Below, one piece after another: positions 4,964 through 6,350 of a DNA stretch of 6,350 nt. Position numbers and translations under genes: made by a program. The stretch is from contig JAILZC010000061.1 of NCBI GenBank assembly GCA_023512665.1, forward strand, positions 1-6,350, read 5' to 3'. Below the pieces are notes generated by a model. The model was not told the origin of the DNA and did not search any database. It saw nothing but the letters and a program-made list of their open reading frames with translations. The stretch is from Candidatus Bipolaricaulota bacterium (GTDB lineage: Bacteria; Bipolaricaulota; Bipolaricaulia; RBG-16-55-9; DRXL01). Position 1 is the first letter of the stretch, and each line of letters starts with the position of its first letter.

Positions 4964-5964
4964 TAAGACGGCGGCAGGAACTTGTACCCAAACCCGCGCA
5001 CGGTGAGAATGATTTGGGGGTTTTGTGAGTCGCGCTCGATCTTCTGACGCAAGAGATAGATATATTTCTTGACGTCCTCGCTCGATACGAATTTCTCAGT
5101 GGCCCACGCGCGCTCGATGATCTCTTGCGCGGAGAAGACCCGCCCCGGCTCGGAAGCTAACAGTCTAATCAGTGCATACTCGCGAGGGGTCAGCGGAAGC
5201 GCTGTGCCGTTCAGACGGACTTCCTTAGCATGATCGTCAATGACGAGCTGCCCGAAAGAGAGCGCTGAGTTTAAGACTCCATCCTCTCTCCCAGCCCCTC
5301 TCCGACCTAACCCCCTCACCCCTTCTCTCCCCTCTCCCTCCAAGGGGAGAGGGGACGGGGGTGAGGGGGAAGCTGCCTTAACCCACCACGGCCAGGCCAG
5401 ATAGGCCAACAACCCCATCACCAGAGCAAAGCTCGCAGCCCACAGCACCACCAGCTGATACACGCTCACGATCTCCTCGTGCAACGGCGTCAGCGAGACC
5501 CCCAGCCGCACATAGCTCTCTACGGGTTCTGTACGCCCAGGCTCGATGGCACGCCAGAGATCCAAATATTCACGCCCGCTCTCGAGGCGCTTGCGCTCAG
5601 TGCGCCGAGGGGGAACTGCCCCTTCTGGCAAGGCCAGCACACGCTCCACCGGCACGTCCCCCAGATGCTGATGCTGCGCGATCAGCTCGCCGTTGAGAAC
5701 GATCTGGGCGTAGATCACTGGGTCCATGACGACGAACTCGTCCACCATCGTATTGAAGACGGGTCGAAGCCGAGAAGTCTCTTCGAGGGTGCGCAGGTGG
5801 AGCCAGGCTTGATCGGCGAAGTTGCGCGCCAGCCACTCGCTGCGCTGCAGAAAATCGCGCTCGAGCTCCCGCGCTATGCGAGAGCTGAACCAGAGCGCCC
5901 CAAGCGCGCTCACGCCCAGTGCGATCCCTGCTACTATTCCTACAAAGAGGCTTCGAGAGCTCAT
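4963..5964 (-). CDS. Membrane-spanning one-component regulator, C-terminal OmpR/PhoB winged helix
   Basis: A 333-residue transcription factor built like a sensor kinase whose catalytic part has been replaced by a DNA-binding domain. Membrane segment 1 is at 6-26 and segment 2 at about 169-191. The region between them (27-168) should face outward and looks like a four-helix or Cache-type sensor, though I see no named motif. A cytoplasmic linker (195-232) is followed by an OmpR/PhoB-type winged helix (236-330): LTPREYALIRLLASEPGRV (258-276; LTxxEyxLLxxL is typical), a recognition-helix region with SSEDVKKYIYLLRQKIE, and the wing VRGFGYKF (322-329). There is no receiver or kinase domain. Compared with ToxR/CadC, the order is reversed. 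GAGGAG 7 bases upstream supports the ATG. Linker residues 199-228 are encoded by a palindromic interspersed repeat. It probably controls the exported genes that follow, and perhaps itself. Confidence 0.88.
   Translation of the reverse strand: MSSRSLFVGIVAGIALGVSALGALWFSSRIARELERDFLQRSEWLARNFADQAWLHLRTLEETSRLRPVFNTMVDEFVVMDPVIYAQIVLNGELIAQHQHLGDVPVERVLALPEGAVPPRRTERKRLESGREYLDLWRAIEPGRTEPVESYVRLGVSLTPLHEEIVSVYQLVVLWAASFALVMGLLAYLAWPWWVKAASPSPPSPLPLEGEGREGVRGLGRRGAGREDGVLNSALSFGQLVIDDHAKEVRLNGTALPLTPREYALIRLLASEPGRVFSAQEIIERAWATEKFVSSEDVKKYIYLLRQKIERDSQNPQIILTVRGFGYKFLPPS
5281..5370. repeat. Interspersed palindromic repeat inserted in frame in the regulator gene
   Basis: An imperfect palindrome of C/T-rich and G/A-rich arms. 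The inner stem CCCCTCTCCC (5329-5338) pairs with GGGAGAGGGG (5345-5354) around a 6-base loop. The outer stem CCCCCTCACCCC (5311-5322) pairs with GGGGTGAGGGGG (5358-5369). A single C/T-rich flank extends to about 5281. This resembles the widespread CCCTCACCC...GGGGAGAGGG intergenic repeats of many bacteria, which often encode PSPLPxGEG when read through. Here the minus strand reads SPPSPLPLEGEG within residues 199-228. The composition differs sharply from the rest of the gene and the frame is kept. Confidence 0.8.
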
Positions 5965-5978
5965 TCAGTATCTCCTCA

Positions 5979-6007
5979 ATCTTAAACTGAGTTCTCAGGA
6001 CCGTCAA
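5979..6007 (-). promoter_or_regulatory. Promoter of the regulator gene
   Basis: On the minus strand TTGACG (6007-6002, 5 of 6) and TAAGAT (5984-5979, 4 of 6) are separated by exactly 17 bases. The -10 box ends 14 bases before the ATG, so the leader would be very short but would still include part of the GAGGAG site. The spacer is filled by an inverted repeat. Confidence 0.6.
5987..5998. promoter_or_regulatory. Inverted repeat between -35 and -10, candidate operator
   Basis: CTGAG-TT-CTCAG, a perfect 5-base inverted repeat with a 2-base centre, lies entirely in the promoter spacer of the regulator gene. A protein bound here would be placed to block polymerase or realign the promoter. Autoregulation by the regulator is the obvious guess, although OmpR-type winged helices more often bind direct repeats, so another repressor is possible. 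Confidence 0.5.
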
Positions 6008-6019
6008 CACAGCATGAGG

Positions 6020-6048
6020 TTGTTAAATCCTCAACCGGTAGTTATAAT
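6020..6048 (+). promoter_or_regulatory. Plus-strand promoter before the HTH gene and tRNA
   Basis: TTGTTA (6020-6025, 4 of 6) and a perfect TATAAT (6043-6048) are separated by 17 bases. Transcription would start near 6055, 7 bases before the ATG at 6062, and could run on through tRNA-Ser. It is divergent from the regulator promoter, whose -35 box lies 12 bases away. Confidence 0.6.
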
Positions 6049-6061
6049 TTTTACGAGCCTT

Positions 6062-6220
6062 ATGATAACGAAGGAGTACTTACTCCAAGAGTATTACAAA
6101 AATAAGAGGTCCTTAGCTCAGATAGGCCAAGATGTTGGTCTGAGCCCTGGCACAGTTGCATATTGGATGAACAAGTATGGCCTTAAGAGAAGAAGCGTTG
6201 GGGATGGTTGCAGGAATTGA
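6062..6220 (+). CDS. Small helix-turn-helix protein
   Basis: A 52-residue open frame that is almost all one helix-turn-helix (5-44): YLLQEYYKNKRSLAQIGQ, then GLSPGTVAYWMNKYGLKRRS. The pattern of an SLAQIG first helix, a GLSxGTV turn and second helix, and a YGLKRR end is like the HTH found in homing endonucleases and in transposase-like or resolvase-like proteins (LxxIAxxxGxSxxTVxxWLxxxGI). No catalytic domain is attached, so it may be a free-standing DNA-binding protein or the remnant of a mobile-element gene. The frame stays open upstream, with an ATG at 6014, but the promoter at 6020-6048 favours 6062. There is no good ribosome site and the leader would be nearly absent. A GGAGTA-N2-TACTCC inverted repeat lies at codons 4-9. 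The base composition is AT-richer than the neighbours. It ends 13 bases before the tRNA. Confidence 0.6.
   Translation: MITKEYLLQEYYKNKRSLAQIGQDVGLSPGTVAYWMNKYGLKRRSVGDGCRN
6073..6086. repeat. Inverted repeat inside the small HTH gene
   Basis: GGAGTA-CT-TACTCC is a perfect 6-base inverted repeat with a 2-base centre, just downstream of the expected transcription start (about 6055). It could be an operator for the HTH protein itself or a small leader hairpin. It overlaps codons 4-9, so it may also be chance. Confidence 0.35.
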
Positions 6221-6233
6221 TAACTAGCTTCGA

Positions 6234-6321
6234 GGAGGGCTACGCCTAACTGGTAAGGCATCGGTCTTGAAAACCGACGCGCGATAAGCGCTTGGGGGTT
6301 CGAGTCCACCGCCCTCCGCCA
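6234..6321 (+). tRNA. tRNA-Ser(UGA)
   Basis: An 88-base class II tRNA. The acceptor GGAGGGC (6234-6240) pairs with GCCCTCC (6311-6317), followed by G73 and an encoded CCA (6319-6321). The D stem GCC/GGC encloses a loop with the conserved GG. The anticodon stem TCGGT/ACCGA closes the loop CTTGAAA with anticodon TGA at 6268-6270, which reads UCA and fits serine. The long variable arm has a GCGC/GCGC stem (6279-6291), as expected for serine. The T arm has loop TTCGAGT, but its stem GGGGG/CCACC has a G-A mismatch at the middle pair (6296:6308). The rest is well formed, so the gene is probably functional. Confidence 0.93.
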
Positions 6322-6333
6322 GACTTCGTCTGG
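6319..6333 (+). terminator. Hairpin directly after tRNA-Ser
   Basis: CCAGAC-TTC-GTCTGG forms a 6-base-pair stem with a 3-base loop that begins in the tRNA CCA end. No T run follows, so this may mark processing or weak termination rather than a classical terminator. Confidence 0.35.
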
Positions 6334-6350
6334 ACTGTTCGCCGTGCCGC

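Noticed and set aside
5281..5370. The palindrome in the regulator gene as a transcription terminator or CRISPR repeat
   Set aside because: It lies inside an unbroken reading frame with no T run, and only a single unit is present, so neither a terminator nor an array fits.
5822..6061. Upstream part of the long plus-strand open frame that ends in the HTH protein
   Set aside because: Most of it is antisense to the N-terminus of the regulator and has low complexity. Only the part from about 6062 has a recognisable fold and a fitting promoter.

Overview
The window is bacterial chromosome with a moderately high GC content. Shine-Dalgarno sites, sigma70-like -35/-10 boxes, a lipobox and a tRNA with an encoded CCA end all point to a bacterium. 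I cannot name the species. The mix of exported cupredoxins, a CHRD protein and a glutaryl-CoA dehydrogenase would fit an uncultivated or environmental lineage, but that is only an impression.

Nearly everything reads on the minus strand, so the order of transcription is from right to left. From 5964 to 4963 lies a membrane-spanning one-component regulator. It has two membrane segments around an extracytoplasmic sensor region and a C-terminal OmpR/PhoB-type winged helix. Its promoter carries a perfect CTGAG-N2-CTCAG inverted repeat between the -35 and -10 boxes. Its linker contains a palindromic interspersed repeat read through in frame. Next come an exported helical protein of unknown function (4826-4275), an exported protein with two cupredoxin domains (4172-3513), a cupredoxin lipoprotein (3510-3139) and an anchored CHRD-domain protein (3052-2507). 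A strong hairpin at 2435-2486 probably ends this block.

A second minus-strand unit follows, with its own promoter at 2423-2395. It encodes a membrane-anchored cupredoxin-fold protein that has lost the copper Cys and His (2372-1983), an alpha/beta hydrolase (1972-1103) and a glutaryl-CoA dehydrogenase (1106 to beyond the left edge). The last two overlap by ATGA and are probably translationally coupled.

The right end (about 6010-6350) differs: it reads on the plus strand and is AT-richer. It holds a 52-residue helix-turn-helix protein and a tRNA-Ser(UGA). The main biological interest is the array of four cupredoxin domains, whose copper sites range from complete to all-histidine to lost, next to an inside-out (C-terminal winged helix) transmembrane regulator that may sense the same extracytoplasmic process.
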